Source: Heterostelium multicystogenum
Taxonomy: Eukaryota > Evosea > Eumycetozoa > Acytosteliales > Acytosteliaceae
Length of the DNA: 36,375 bases
Reading direction: 5' to 3'
Assembly: GCA_003667245.1 (NCBI GenBank)
Contig: RCNN01000401.1
Span: 1-36,375 of the forward strand
This document shows positions 1 through 10,889 of the stretch, one piece after another. The position numbers and the translations under genes are program-made. Position 1 is the first letter of the stretch; every line of letters begins with the position of its first letter. Under the pieces are notes generated by a model. It was not told where the DNA came from, did not search any database, and saw nothing but the letters and a program-made list of their open reading frames with translations.

Positions 1-1255
1 AAAAAACCAAAACACACCTGCCACTCTGAATGCTTGTCGATTGATAATCACTTTTGGGTGTGATGTTTGCAAATGTTAATACATTGAACAAAATAATTTC
101 AAAAATATGTTTTAAGTATCTCAATGACTGTTGGTGTGTTGTTATGTTTGCCACACTCACTAATCAGAAAAAGAAAATTAATTTGAAAAACAAAAAAAGG
201 TTACCTTTAACGTTTCCTATTCCTGATTTCCATTTATATTCTCAAATAGATCACATCATTTTAAAACATTAAAGATATAAATAGAATAATAATATTAATA
301 AAATAATAAATAGTAATAATAATAATTTCAATATCAAATCACTATTCAACAAAAAAAAGATAGATCTTATTTATTATTTTTAATATAAGGTAATAAAATA
401 CATACAATAACTTATTATTATTGAATGGTTTATCAAATAATATCAATTCCTTTTAATTTAATTTGGAACAGCTTTTATTTTTATTATTCTCATTTTCATT
501 CTCTTCATTCAAGACATGAGAGAGTGATAATAGAATATTAAAAAAGTAACTCAATCCTATATGTCATTTTTTTATATTATATATATTTAATTATAAATAC
601 TTTCGAGTTGCGTATATATCATAACCCATCAAAATAGATAAACGATCAATATTTTATGGTCATAGTAATAGTAAAAATAATGACGATCATTATTTGTAAA
701 TTGCCAAATTAACTGTGATATATGTTTCACTTGAGAAATAAAATAATAAAATAAATCAAATCACGGCACATTTTTCCAGTGTAAAAAATTAAAAAACAGT
801 AAAAATATCCACACACAAATCAAAAGCAAATCAAAATGGTGCCGATTTGATCAGATGGAGCCACACACACTACACTCAATCTAAACTCATCCAAATCCGT
901 CATCTGTCTCAAATCAATTCATTAAACTAAATAAATAAATCAGCAACCACAACATCAAACATCTATTATTATTAGTGAGCTAACTAAACATCACTCGCTA
1001 ACTAACCAAAATTCAATTACACCAATTGAATAAACAGGAATTTAGATTTAAGAAAGAGAGAGATTGGTAGATAGATAGATAGATAGATTATCAAAAAAAA
1101 ATAGATATATAAACATATTATCTATCTATATTCTCATAGATAAATAGAGATAAATACCAAAAAAGAAAAGTTAGAAAGAAATATTTATTTATTGAAAAAG
1201 ACGGAAGAAGATATATTCATTTGTCGACCATAGAATATAGCTTTGGACTTATAAA
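1..1255. other. AT-rich intergenic region and 5' leader of the LIM kinase
   Basis: No reading frame here looks coding. The stretch is AT-rich and stop-dense. Near its right end there is a short TAGA tandem run (about 1068-1087) followed by a TATCTATCTA stretch (about 1118-1129) that is its inverted complement. It probably holds the promoter and untranslated leader of the downstream kinase gene. Confidence 0.6.
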
Positions 1256-3227
1256 ATGTCAGATCCATGTGCCGTTTGTAATGGAGTAATTAGATCCTCG
1301 AGAATCAGAGCTAAGGAAAGCTCTTCCACGAGGAGTGCTTTGTCTGCTCGAATTGTAACACTGCGCTAGACTCGTTCTTCTACAAGGATGGGCAAGCTGT
1401 ATTGCGATCCATGCGAGGTCTTGCTCTACGCCAAGAAATGTGATCACTGCACACTGCCCATACAGTCTACAATCGTAAATGCTCGTGGAAAGATGTTCCA
1501 CCCAGAATGTTTTATTTTGTACAACATGCAGTCAAGTTATAAAAGGAGGATTCTTCTACATAAATGGCAGCTTTGTCTGCGATACATGCGACTCGAAGCC
1601 GTCGACGTCTTCGGCAGCCTCCACACCATCTCCTACCGCTTTGGCGCAGAAATCAGCCAACGGCCACACAACCCATCATCCCCAACAAATCGATCAGTGC
1701 GTCTTCTTCGGTTGCCACTCCACCCACCACACCACCTATTATCCAGAACCAACACCACCACCATCGCCAGTAATCCCACTTGTACATAGCAACAGTAATT
1801 TGCAGTCGATTGATTTGGCCAACGGCCAAGTCTCTAGAAACTCGATTGAGGTGCCAGGAACCAACATTGTCCTGTCTCAACTTCCACCCAACACCACCAT
1901 CTATGTTTGTCAACAACTCCAATCCAAATTTAACAAATCAGATTTCACAGCTCTCGCTCAATGGAAGCGAGGGTATATTGATCAACCCAGCAACAGGGAC
2001 ACCATCCACAAGTGCCAACAGCTCACCAGTACCACAGCGTCGCACAGCAGAGACCGCTCCCCAACAAACAGCAACACCATCACCAACAAGTTTCACCATC
2101 ACTACAGCCCAACCAACTCGATCGAAAAGTTTGTACCGCTCATCAATGGCAAAGACACTTCCTGAGCTATTGAAGTCGCAGTCATTCGAAGACATCTTGA
2201 CCAAACGTCATGAGAAAATAAAATCAAAGTTCACAACGAGATCAAAAACATCGGACATCACACTAGGCGAGGTCATAGCTTCTGGAGCAATCTGGTAAGG
2301 TCCACAAAGGTCTCTACAAAGGCAAAGAAGTTGCCATCAAAGTATACAGTTCAGATAATATTTGTTTCAGTCGCGAGGAATTTGACAGAGAAGTATCGAT
2401 TATGAGGTAGGTTCAGTTTTTTCGAGGAGTATTTTAGGTTACAGTTTATTGACATCATCACTTTAGTTTGGTCGACCACGAATGCTTTACAGAGTTTTAC
2501 GGAGCCAATACAGAGAAGAGCAATTACCTTTATCATGTAAGTGAATTGGTAAAAGGAGGATGTCTCAGAGATATATTGTTGAACAAAGAGATACCATTGA
2601 GCTACGCACAACAAGTTTTCAATTGCATTGGACATTGCCAATGGTATGGAATATCTACATTCGCTAGGTGTTATACATAGAGATCTTAAAAGGTTATGTA
2701 ACACTGCATTTGGCATGATACTTTGACAGTGTAACTAACATCACCTCACCTCACTTCACCTCACTTCATCTCACTTCACATTGCAGTGGTAATGTTTTAA
2801 TTACAGACGACATGAGAGGTAAAGTTATCGATTTCGGTACAAGTAGATCTATCGATTTGTCAAGCAGATGACATTGAATTTGGGAACAAGCTGCTGGATG
2901 GCACCAGAGGTCTTTAGAAATGAGCCATACACAGAGTCATGCGATGTCTACTCATTTGGAATCGTTCTTTGGGAGATATTCTGTCGAAGAGATCCCTACG
3001 ACGGAGTCAACAGTTGGTCGATTCCAGTGATGGTATGCAAGGGGAGCGTCCTGCCGTACCCGCAGACTGTCCCTCCGACTATGCAAAACTGATCAAAGCA
3101 TGCTGGGTTGACAAGGCAAAGAAAAGACCCAAATTCAAAGAGAATTAGAGTCATTCTGAACAAAATCTATGGAGGTTTAACTGTAAAATCAAAACGATCG
3201 TCTTCATTATTTGGAAAGAGTAAATAA
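1256..3227 (+). CDS. LIM-LIM-TKL protein kinase (frame-broken in assembly)
   Basis: This is a predicted LIM-domain serine/threonine kinase of the dictyostelid TKL/LISK-like group. Two LIM zinc fingers come first: CAVC opens LIM1 near residue 5, CDHC opens LIM2, and CDTC closes LIM2. A long Ser/Thr/Pro-rich linker follows, then a kinase domain with a GxxG loop, VAIKVY, HRDLKSGN, DFGTS and a WMAPEVF activation segment. I place introns at 2407-2466 and 2693-2786; both have GT..AG ends and keep the phase. The start ATG at 1256 directly precedes LIM1. The coding frame is interrupted about ten times, near 1317, 1386, 1505, 1700-1890, 2290, 2617, 2863, 3041 and 3147. Most are single-base changes in short runs, and the correct frame resumes at once in another phase. 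I infer sequencing indels, not decay, because every kinase motif survives. The substrate is unknown; LIM domains usually bind protein partners, often at the actin cytoskeleton. Confidence 0.85.
2741..2780 (+). repeat. Intronic pyrimidine-rich decamer repeat
   Basis: Four imperfect copies of a TCACYTCAYC-type decamer lie head to tail directly before the AG acceptor of the second kinase intron. The repeat supplies most of the polypyrimidine tract, which is unusual in introns that otherwise have AT-rich ends. Confidence 0.75.
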
Positions 3228-4066
3228 ATAATTATAATAATTATAATAATAAGAAACGATTCATCTTTAATCATTTTCCATTTGATTTGATCTTGTATTT
3301 ATTTCCTTTGTTTCAATAAAAACCCTTTGAAATAGATAGCATCCATCAATAAACTAATCATATATAGTTTGTTCCCAACAATCATAAATATAAAACATTG
3401 AAGGATAGAGAAGAAATTAAAGAAAGTAATAATAACTTTGATTAAATTAAAAACAAACAAAATAATAATAAAAATAAGTTTGATCAAACCTAAAACTTGC
3501 CCAATCACTTCTAAGTGATGATGCTAATTATTTAATTTATTATTATTATTATTATTTATTTTTAATTTGAAAACAAATTAAACCTATCCTTCTAAATATT
3601 AGATGTTATTATTTAATTAAAATTGATTTAATAATAAATACAAATGTTTAAACATTAAAACTAAGCTGTGGTTAATCAAACACAATCATCCCTTTTAATC
3701 TCTCAATCTAATCAAAAAGCACAAAATAAACCAATCTGGTCAATCATAGTTTTAGCTTGCAGCAATCTCACTAAATCTTTTTTCTAAATAATCATTGAAC
3801 CAAATAAAATGTTGTTAAAAATACCATGACACAACTTACACATTTAATTTAATTCATTCATTTAAAATAAACTTCATATTAATATTGAATTTTGATAACA
3901 ATAAGTATAAATATTAGGATCCTGATGAAATAAAATCAAAGATATCAAATGTACCTTAACCAAATTTATATATAAATTTCTTTATTACATACTATTTTTA
4001 ATTATCCATTTTACTTTTTAGATTAATCCAATCAATCATGAGTAATTAAATTAATCAAAAAGATGG
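3228..4066. other. AT-rich intergenic region
   Basis: No supportable gene or structured element. The stretch is dominated by TTA/AAT runs typical of dictyostelid spacers. Confidence 0.6.
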
Positions 4067-4457
4067 ATGTTAATAAGCATGGTAAAAGATTCAATTCCTA
4101 TCTAATTGTATCTTTTCACTTGTAGGTCTTGTTCAGCTATCATTATTGGATTTACAAAGAAATTAACAACACAACTTTTATTTCCAATGATAATGAGAAT
4201 GATTTCCTAAAATCATTTGGAGGAAATACTGTAAATCCAATAATCATATCGAAAACAACACCTACAGTTGGATCAGATACTCATCTAAGTAAGTAATATA
4301 TTATCAATAATATTTAATTCGATGAAGGTATTAAGATTTTAATATTTATTAATTAGTGAGACCTTAAGTTTTGAACCAATCTATCATCAAAGAAGGAAGA
4401 TTAGTTGAGAACGACAATCCCCTTATCTTTGACAATACCATTAGATTGTATAAATAA
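4067..4457 (+). CDS. Possible small three-exon gene, unknown protein
   Basis: A central exon (4126-4288) is open for about 54 codons in otherwise stop-dense DNA. It ends at a strong GTAAGT donor. Joining it across 4289-4368 to 4369-4457 gives an in-frame tail ending FDNTIRLYK and a stop. The first exon is weak: ATG at 4067 spliced at 4081/4126 (44 bp intron) gives the short start MLISM. A better-looking ATG at 4063 lies in another frame and would need an indel. The predicted product is about 88 residues, rich in Asn, Ile and Thr, with no domain I recognise. The phase agreement across the second intron is the main support. The gene may be lineage-specific, or longer at the 5' end than drawn. 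Confidence 0.35.
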
Positions 4458-5111
4458 ATAGAATTAATATCAAATAAAAAATAAAGGTACATTTGTAAAC
4501 AAAGTTATCTCTCTATTATATTTTTATTTCATTTGTGTTACTTTTGATTGAGTTTTGAAAAATATATTGAAGAATTAAGTTAAATTTCCATTGTTCCTTT
4601 TAAGGAAATTTGGATCGAATACCATCCTCAATCAATAAATCAATTATTAATACATCTTATTTAATCCTTTTTAAAAATTAAATTTAGGGTGATTTTGATG
4701 GTGGTTGTGTTAATTAAACTATATTTGGATAGTGTTAATTTGTAACATGATTATGATGATGATGATAGTATTTATATACCTACATACATATATACATTAT
4801 ATAAACTTGAAAATAAACATAATTGATTATGTATCTCATAAAATATTTAATAATACAAAACAACTGTTTGGTTAACATAATTTTATTACTCATTTAATCA
4901 TTAATATTAATCATCCATCTATAGACATTAGCAATAACAATAGCAATAACTTAGTAACAACAACAACAACAACAACAGAAATAAATAAATAAATAAATAC
5001 TTATATATTATATATATATATAGTAATAGATTAGATTTAGTATTATTATTATTATTATTATTATCCAACAATTTTTCTAGAAATAAATTTAAAGTGCAAA
5101 TTTGCAATAAT
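4458..5111. other. AT-rich intergenic region
   Basis: No gene seen. There are ATG/GAT microsatellite-like runs near 4750-4770, CAA repeats near 4955-4975 and a TTA run near 5040-5062, just before the F-box gene start. Confidence 0.6.
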
Positions 5112-6422
5112 ATGAATATTAATGCTTTGCCATTTGAAGTATTGGAGATAATTTTTAAAGAGGTATTTGGGGACGACGCCAGTAGCAAACCAATCTTTAT
5201 CATCGAGAGATTCAACTTGAGAAAATACGCCAGACTGAGGAACGTATGCCGTCTTTGGAGGGATGTAGTACAGTTGATAGTTACAGATGTTCAGGTTGGT
5301 GGATGCTATACAACTCGGGAGCTGGTCCAGCACCAAGTCAGCAACGTTTTGTCTTTCATCTATAATAGAGTGAATTCGCTGTGCACTCTTCCTCGACTGC
5401 AGTCTGTTTTTCTTGAGCTTTGGCCTCGATGATGAGTCGCTGGGACCACTGGTGATACCGCTCATCAAGTACTACTATGAGATGGACATGTCATCGTTGG
5501 TTCTCGGAAATAACTATCTATCGCACGCTGCTATCAGGAAGCTAAAGTTTCTAATCACAAAGCCAAAAAGCATTAAGCATTTAAATGACAAGCTATTTAT
5601 AAAATGTGACAACGACGCCGTGAACCCAAGTGGAAAGAGGATCAAAAAAGAACTCAACAACAACCTATTTTGATTCTTTTAAACTTTGAAAATGTTCCTC
5701 CTAAGTTGAGTTTGAATCTATCTGGGAATATGTTAGGAAGTAGTGGCATCGGATATCTATATAAATATATCTCGAAGCGATGCAACTTGGTACATTTGAA
5801 CCTATCGAATAATCATCTTAACAACGCTGGAACCAAGTTACTCTTGGTATCGCTCATCTTTAACAATACAATAACCTCTCTCAATATAAGTGGAAACTAT
5901 ATTGGAAGAGATTGTGTTGTCTACCTGAAGGAGTTGTTTAAATACAACCAAACTTTGACCGAAATCGATCTTTCATACAATTGGTTAGGCTCCGAGGGAT
6001 GCTGTGAGATTATCGAGACACTTTTGACATCTCCCTATCGAAGACAGACGATCCATCTGAACTTATCTTATAACAAAATACTCGATGAAGGTCTGAAGAA
6101 GTTGGATAGGTTGATTGGTGATATACTATGCAAAAGAAAAGAACAAGGTTTCCAAAGACAACCTGATTTATACTGGCACAATGGCAACCATGACAATGGC
6201 GTTGCTTTTATATTCCCACTGGATAAACTGATACTTAGCGGCAACGATGCTGGAAACGGTAAAGGTCATCTTATGCAAATTCAAGAGAATCTCATTTCTT
6301 TGAAACAACTGATGCAACACCAATTCGACGAGCATCAACAAGAGAAGCAACAGAAACAGTACCAATCATTGTTAAAAAATCACATAATTACAATGCTTAA
6401 CAAAGCCAGTTGGGTAAAGTAA
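5112..6422 (+). CDS. F-box / leucine-rich-repeat protein
   Basis: The N-terminus has the F-box pattern: LPFEVLEIIFKEVF, then LRNVCRLWRDVV, at about residues 5-60. The rest is ribonuclease-inhibitor-type leucine-rich repeats, seen as LNLSGNMLGSSG, LNLSNNHLNNAG, LNISGNYIGRD and IDLSYNWLGSEG. F-box/LRR proteins normally bring substrates to SCF ubiquitin ligases by binding Skp1; that role is inferred from the family. ATG 5112 is chosen over the in-frame ATG at 5094 because it has an A/T-rich upstream context and starts close to the F-box. The frame breaks at the T run 5407-5411 and returns near 5650, and LRR sequence continues through both breaks, so I treat it as one gene. The C-terminal tail is Gln-rich. 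No intron is needed. Confidence 0.75.
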
Positions 6423-6493
6423 GAAAGCAATAATAATAAAAAAAGAATTGTATTGCAGTTTGTTGTCATTATAAATATATTTATTAAGTGTTG

Positions 6494-7231
6494 TTATTTT
6501 GTACTGTGATTATGGTTGTTTGGTTTCAAATTATTTACATTGGTATCTTTGTGATAACACTCTCTACAAACAGAGATATACATGTCTGCGCCACCGATGA
6601 GTTCTACTTCCTCGCTTGGAACGATTCTTTTTGAGAAGGGAGCATCTTTATAGCAAACCATGCATATAGCGGCAAGCTTTGTGATCTCTTCTGCTTTGGG
6701 TATCAGTTCCAACACCGTACTGAAAGGCTTCCTTTGGAAAGTACCATCCAGAGCTGCAACAATCACTGTCTTACCATTGTTTGCCAAGTCTTCACTAAAA
6801 CTAACAACATCAGGGAACTGTTTGAAGCAAGACAGTGTAAATAAATAAATAGTTGAACATGATCGATCATCACTGTAGGATTACTTACAAATTGACCTTC
6901 ATCAACACCAATCACATCGTAGTTCATAGCTTGTTGCTTAACTTCCTCCAGTCTCGAGCAAGGCAAGGCAGTATAGTTCTGTCTATAAGTTGATCAACAT
7001 CATCAGCACCTTGAGCACAGCCCATTGTCAGTCAACATACTTATCATGTGTATAGAGTATATCGGTTTCGGCTCCATTGTATCTTATATCTTTACTATAT
7101 TTAATGAGCAGACATTTTTTATCGGCAAAGTTGAATCGTTTAATACGGCGGATGAGCTCTGTTGTCTTACCAGAGAACATTGGTCCGAAGATCACTTGAA
7201 TTCTTCCAAACATTTGTCTAATAGGTTTCAT
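6494..7231 (-). CDS. TK1: Thymidine kinase, TK1 type
   Basis: This enzyme phosphorylates thymidine to dTMP with ATP in the pyrimidine salvage pathway. There are three exons (7231-7041, 6982-6889, 6817-6494) and introns at 6983-7040 and 6818-6888 with GT..AG ends. Splicing gives an uninterrupted 202-residue protein. It has the P-loop GPMFSGKT (residues 16-23), the Walker B-like DEGQF (91-95), DGTFQRKPF for the nucleoside-binding lasso, and two zinc-binding CxxC pairs (CMVC, CREC). All are hallmarks of the tetrameric TK1 family. The chosen ATG gives the start [10 protein letters not shown]; a further in-frame ATG lies 24 bp upstream. The sequence just 5' of the chosen ATG ends in a TTTATAG acceptor-like string, so an extra 5' exon is possible. 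It has no frame error, unlike several neighbours. Confidence 0.93.
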
Positions 7232-7492
7232 AACTATAAATAAATACAATAACACACCAAAAAGAGAAAATTGAATATTGATATAACTAATCAGGCATGC
7301 CTAAAATACTTGGAAATTGATGATGAAGGACCAACACGCATCATAATTACTTAGTACAACAATCATTTCTCAGAAAAATTAGAATCTGATCAGATTTTGC
7401 AACCACGAAATTAATGTTGTATCATTGTAATGATGAAATACAAAGGAGTTATATGGCTTTATTTATCGTGGTGTGAGTACGTTCACTTTTTA

Positions 7493-9134
7493 GATTTACG
7501 TTGTCTCTTTTTTGGAGGTTGCTTCGCTTCTTCATACTCGGGGAGTTCATCAAATCCAACCATGCAACCTCCAAAGTATTCAATAACTCGGTTGAACATG
7601 ATAGTCTATTTGTTGTTGACCGGCCGGTCAGGGCAGATGAATGTTAATAACTACTGAGCATATCCAGTTGGTCATCGATGACCGCTGTTGTTGATCGTAA
7701 ATACTTACACTATCGGTACTTGCTCGCTCGTCTAGGATTTTTGTTTTTCTTCTTCTCTTAATTTGGAGTTTAATTTATACATGTTGGTGCAGCGGTGAAT
7801 CACTCCACCACTCTTGAGGAATACGATTGCAGGCTGTGGCTCATTAAAGTCGACATCCTCCAATTTTAATGTTTTAGAGGTAAAAGTTTGGATTTGCTTT
7901 TGCCTTTACTGAATTTGCTTTTGGATTTACCGGATTTGCTTTTGGACTTGCCAGATTTGCTTTTACTTGATTTACTGTGTTTGCTCGATTTAATTGACTC
8001 CAAATACTTGTCGGATTTGCTAGATTTACCAGACTCACCAGACTTGCTAGATTTGCCTGATTCACTAGATTTGCTTTTTCTTGATTTACTTGATTCATCA
8101 AGCCTGTTTCCTTTTTCTGCTGCTGCTGCCCTGCTTGCTATTCTTTTAATCTTTTCCGCTCTTCTTTTCGCTCTTTCTTGTCTCCTTTTTGCCTTTTCCT
8201 CTTTTCTTTTCTCCTTTGCTTTAGCTTTTGCTATTTTGTCCTTTGCTGCTGCTTTGGCTGCTTCCTTCTCCTTTTTCTCAAAATCCAATTTGGCCAAATC
8301 ATTCCTATGCTTTAGCTCAGCTACATATTCCTTGAATTTATTCTCAAATTCCTTTTCCACAAAAAGCACTCCGCCTCTTGTGTCCTTTAGTGAAAGATAT
8401 GAGATTCCCTCGATTGGGCTATTGCTTTTTCTTTGCACTGTACCTGGATACAGCTTTTGAATCATTTCCGGCGTCATTATACTTTTATATGGTTGAGGAG
8501 GTAGTACACATTCGATTGGTTGTGGAAGTGGTCTTTTGTTTGAGGGCTGATTCATTGTTTTGAAACTTGGCTGATGAAAATATTGATAGGAAAGCTCCAT
8601 TGGGTGAACTTGTTGAAAAATGAGTTGTTGCTGTTGTTGCTGTGAGGTCGGTTGAGTCACTGATTTTTGTAAAGTAGGTTGCATTGCTTGTTGGAAGGTT
8701 GGTTGTTGCACTGATTTTTGGAATGTAAGCATTGATTTTTGAGGAGTGTTTTGCTGTATTGAAAAGGATGAAGGCTGAGTTGGTTGTTGGAAGATGGGTG
8801 TCTCCTTGGAGTATTGGAAGGTAGATTGCATTGGAAAGGTAGGAGGTTGTTGGAAAGTAGGTCGTTGTTGTATTGGAAGTTGAAAGGTAGTCTGCTCCAT
8901 AAGCTGCGGTGATGTATGATGCTGTACAGGTTTTTGAGAGGTAATTGGACTCACTGACTGGAATTGGGGCTGGTGGTGCATTGAAGAGAAAGGTGATTGT
9001 TGCAATGATTGACGATGCATTGTTTGGAATGGAGGCTGTTTCATAGATTGAAATGGTGATGATGGTGGATAAGAGCCTTGCCACCTATTCACTTGACTTT
9101 CGCACTGATAATTTTCTTGCACATGATCTTGCAT
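7493..9134 (-). CDS. Q-rich, Lys/Ser-repeat protein of unknown function
   Basis: I do not recognise this protein. The first 200 residues are Gln/Pro/Phe-rich with degenerate QPTFQ/QKSV-type repeats. A more ordinary segment follows (about 215-280), containing TRGGVLFVEKEF. Next come a highly charged K/E/R/A coiled-coil-like helix and a run of SKSGKSSKS-type repeats. One base is off near 7881-7889, after which the frame continues through FNEPQPAIVFLKSGGVIHR. A second run error near 7738-7742 leads into a final exon across the intron 7606-7708. The last exon encodes IMFNRVIEYFGG and a basic tail ending RKSKK, which resembles a nuclear localisation signal. A chromatin or transcription role is only a guess from composition. 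The antisense leucine-rich frame over the repeats is a composition shadow. Confidence 0.65.
7617..7630. repeat. GC-rich 14-bp perfect palindrome in an intron
   Basis: The sequence TGACCGGCCGGTCA is a perfect palindrome, 10 of 14 bases G or C, in a strongly AT-rich locus. It lies inside the intron inferred at 7606-7708 of the Q-rich gene. Confidence 0.8.
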
Positions 9135-10235
9135 TTAGATATACAATAATATATATAATGCGAGAAGTATAATTTAAATTCTGCTTAGAAAGAATATAAG
9201 AAACAAAACAAGATTCTAAAGAGTAGTAAATGGAATGTTGGCTTGATTGCTAAATTTGCTTAATCCACACGGCAATCAAAAGATGCAACAAGCAAAAAAT
9301 TGTCAATTTTTGATATGTGTGTGGTTTGGTTTTGTTTGGTAAATCTCTCACATCAAAAAATTAGAACTTTGCTTTTGACTGGTGGTAAGTGCTGTTCCCG
9401 AGGTTAAATCTCCCCTTTTGCTCACCTATGGATAATCAAAAAAATTTCATTGTAAAAAAACTCATTTTGATTTATTCTGATCAAAATGGTGGGTAAAGTA
9501 AATCAATACCTAACACCTTGATGCTTTTTGATGACTTTTGATACAACATCAAATGAATTTGATAGCAAAATTTCTAATATTTTCCTTTCTCTTCTTGAAT
9601 CACCACTCAATATTGTCACTTCTCCCACAGAGATTTGATCAATATGTTTCCTTTTTGGAACTCACTTCTCATACATCTAACCTTCAGTTAAAAATGTTGG
9701 GGTAAAGTCATCTGTTCTTTTCAAAGTGGTAGACTTGATGCTGATTGGTAAAAACAATATTTTTAACTTCTCACTTTGAAAGTACTCAGTAGTGTTTGGT
9801 TTGTTGGTTGTACTGTTAGTGTAAACAATAATGAATAAATACATACACATTTTGTTGTTTGGCTAAAATCTAAAAGTCTATTCAGCAATCTACATATCAT
9901 ATCCTCTATGAATTTGGTTGATTTCTAAACTGAAGGATGGTGCGACGGTGCTGTAAAACCATTTTTTATTGTTTGTATTTTACAAAAGATAGTTTTGACA
10001 ATATCAATATGGATGATGTTGATCTAAAATGGAGAAAAGCGCATGTGCTCACTATTTTAATGGAATGCACAGTGCCGTAGCACAGTGGAGAAATTACTAT
10101 CATCAAATTGTAGGTTTGGGGATTGATCATTTTAGGAAAAATTGTTTTTGATTGTCAGACTCTACTGATCAGTTACTACAAAGGGGCAAAATGCTGCTGA
10201 TTATTATTGAATATCATTAGTTTATTGTGTACACA
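9135..10235. other. Intergenic region between divergent genes
   Basis: No gene is supportable here. A 23-codon ORF begins near 10010 (MDDVDLKWRK) but has no context. The region should hold both promoters, for the Q-rich gene leftward and PTH2 rightward. Confidence 0.55.
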
Positions 10236-10237
10236 AT
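10224..10237. repeat. 14-bp palindrome over the PTH2 start
   Basis: ATTGTGTACACAAT is a perfect palindrome whose last two bases are the first two of the proposed PTH2 ATG. It could be a dimeric factor site or coincidence. Confidence 0.6.
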
Positions 10238-10889
10238 GATCCCAAAAGATTCTTTTTTCAATCAGTGAGTTGGTGTTGGTCTCTGTACTATCATTGATCT
10301 CGGGAGCATTGGTATCTAAATGGTATTTTAAAGAAGCACCTTCCGACAAGGATAAGAATAAGGATAGCAACAACAATGAAGATGATGAAGGTAGTGCTGA
10401 GGGCGAGAGTGACGAAGAATATGACAGCGACAGCGACTACGACATAGAGGAGGACAAGAGTATTGGTGCCTGCAAGATGGTTCTGGTTGTAAGAACCGAT
10501 CTAGAGATGACTAAAGGTAAAATCGCAGCGCAATGTTGCCATGCTACTCTTGGTGCTTACAAAAGGTATGCTAGCTGATATATATTCATCTAGAATAAGG
10601 AGATTAATCTTTCTTTCTCTCTCGAAACAGAGCAAAAAGAAGTGAAAAGAACCAAAAGATATTGAAACAATGGGAAGTATTTGGACAGACTAAAGTGGCA
10701 TTGAAGACAAACAGTGAAAAGGAATTGGTCGATTTGGAAAAGGCAGCAAAAGAAGCAGGACTGCCCTACTATTTAGTTATCGATGCTGGAAGAACACAAA
10801 TTGCAAGCGGATCACGCACTGTTTTGGCAGTTGGACCTGCACCAATCGCAGCCGTAGATAGTGTGACCAAACACTTGAAGTTACTATAA
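10236..10889 (+). CDS. PTRH2: Peptidyl-tRNA hydrolase 2 (PTH2/Bit1 family)
   Basis: This enzyme releases peptides from prematurely dropped peptidyl-tRNA; in animals the protein is mitochondrial-outer-membrane associated. The intron 10566-10630 joins the two exons in frame. The catalytic domain starts at [16 protein letters not shown] and includes AQCCHA and [11 protein letters not shown], the conserved PTH2 active-site blocks, ending in HLKLL. Before it comes a hydrophobic helix ([20 protein letters not shown]) and an acidic Asp/Glu/Ser linker, the same layout as animal PTRH2. That suggests an N-terminal membrane anchor with the enzyme in the cytosol. The clean frame has no ATG before the helix. 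ATG 10236 becomes the start if the T run at about 10253-10258 is one base too long, giving MIPKDSFSIS as the N-terminus. A 5' exon is the alternative. Confidence 0.9.

Noticed and set aside
1256..3227. Programmed ribosomal frameshifting in the kinase
   Set aside because: About ten shifts in both directions, mostly at short base runs without slippery-site or pseudoknot context, fit sequence errors far better.
7888..8460. Long plus-strand leucine/serine-rich frame
   Set aside because: It is the antisense shadow of the Lys/Ser repeats of the minus-strand gene; composition explains its length.
10075..10140. tRNA-like string (TAGCACAGTGGAGA, then GGTTTGGGGATTGATCA)
   Set aside because: It resembles D-arm and T-arm motifs, but no 7-bp acceptor stem can be formed and the anticodon arm is missing.
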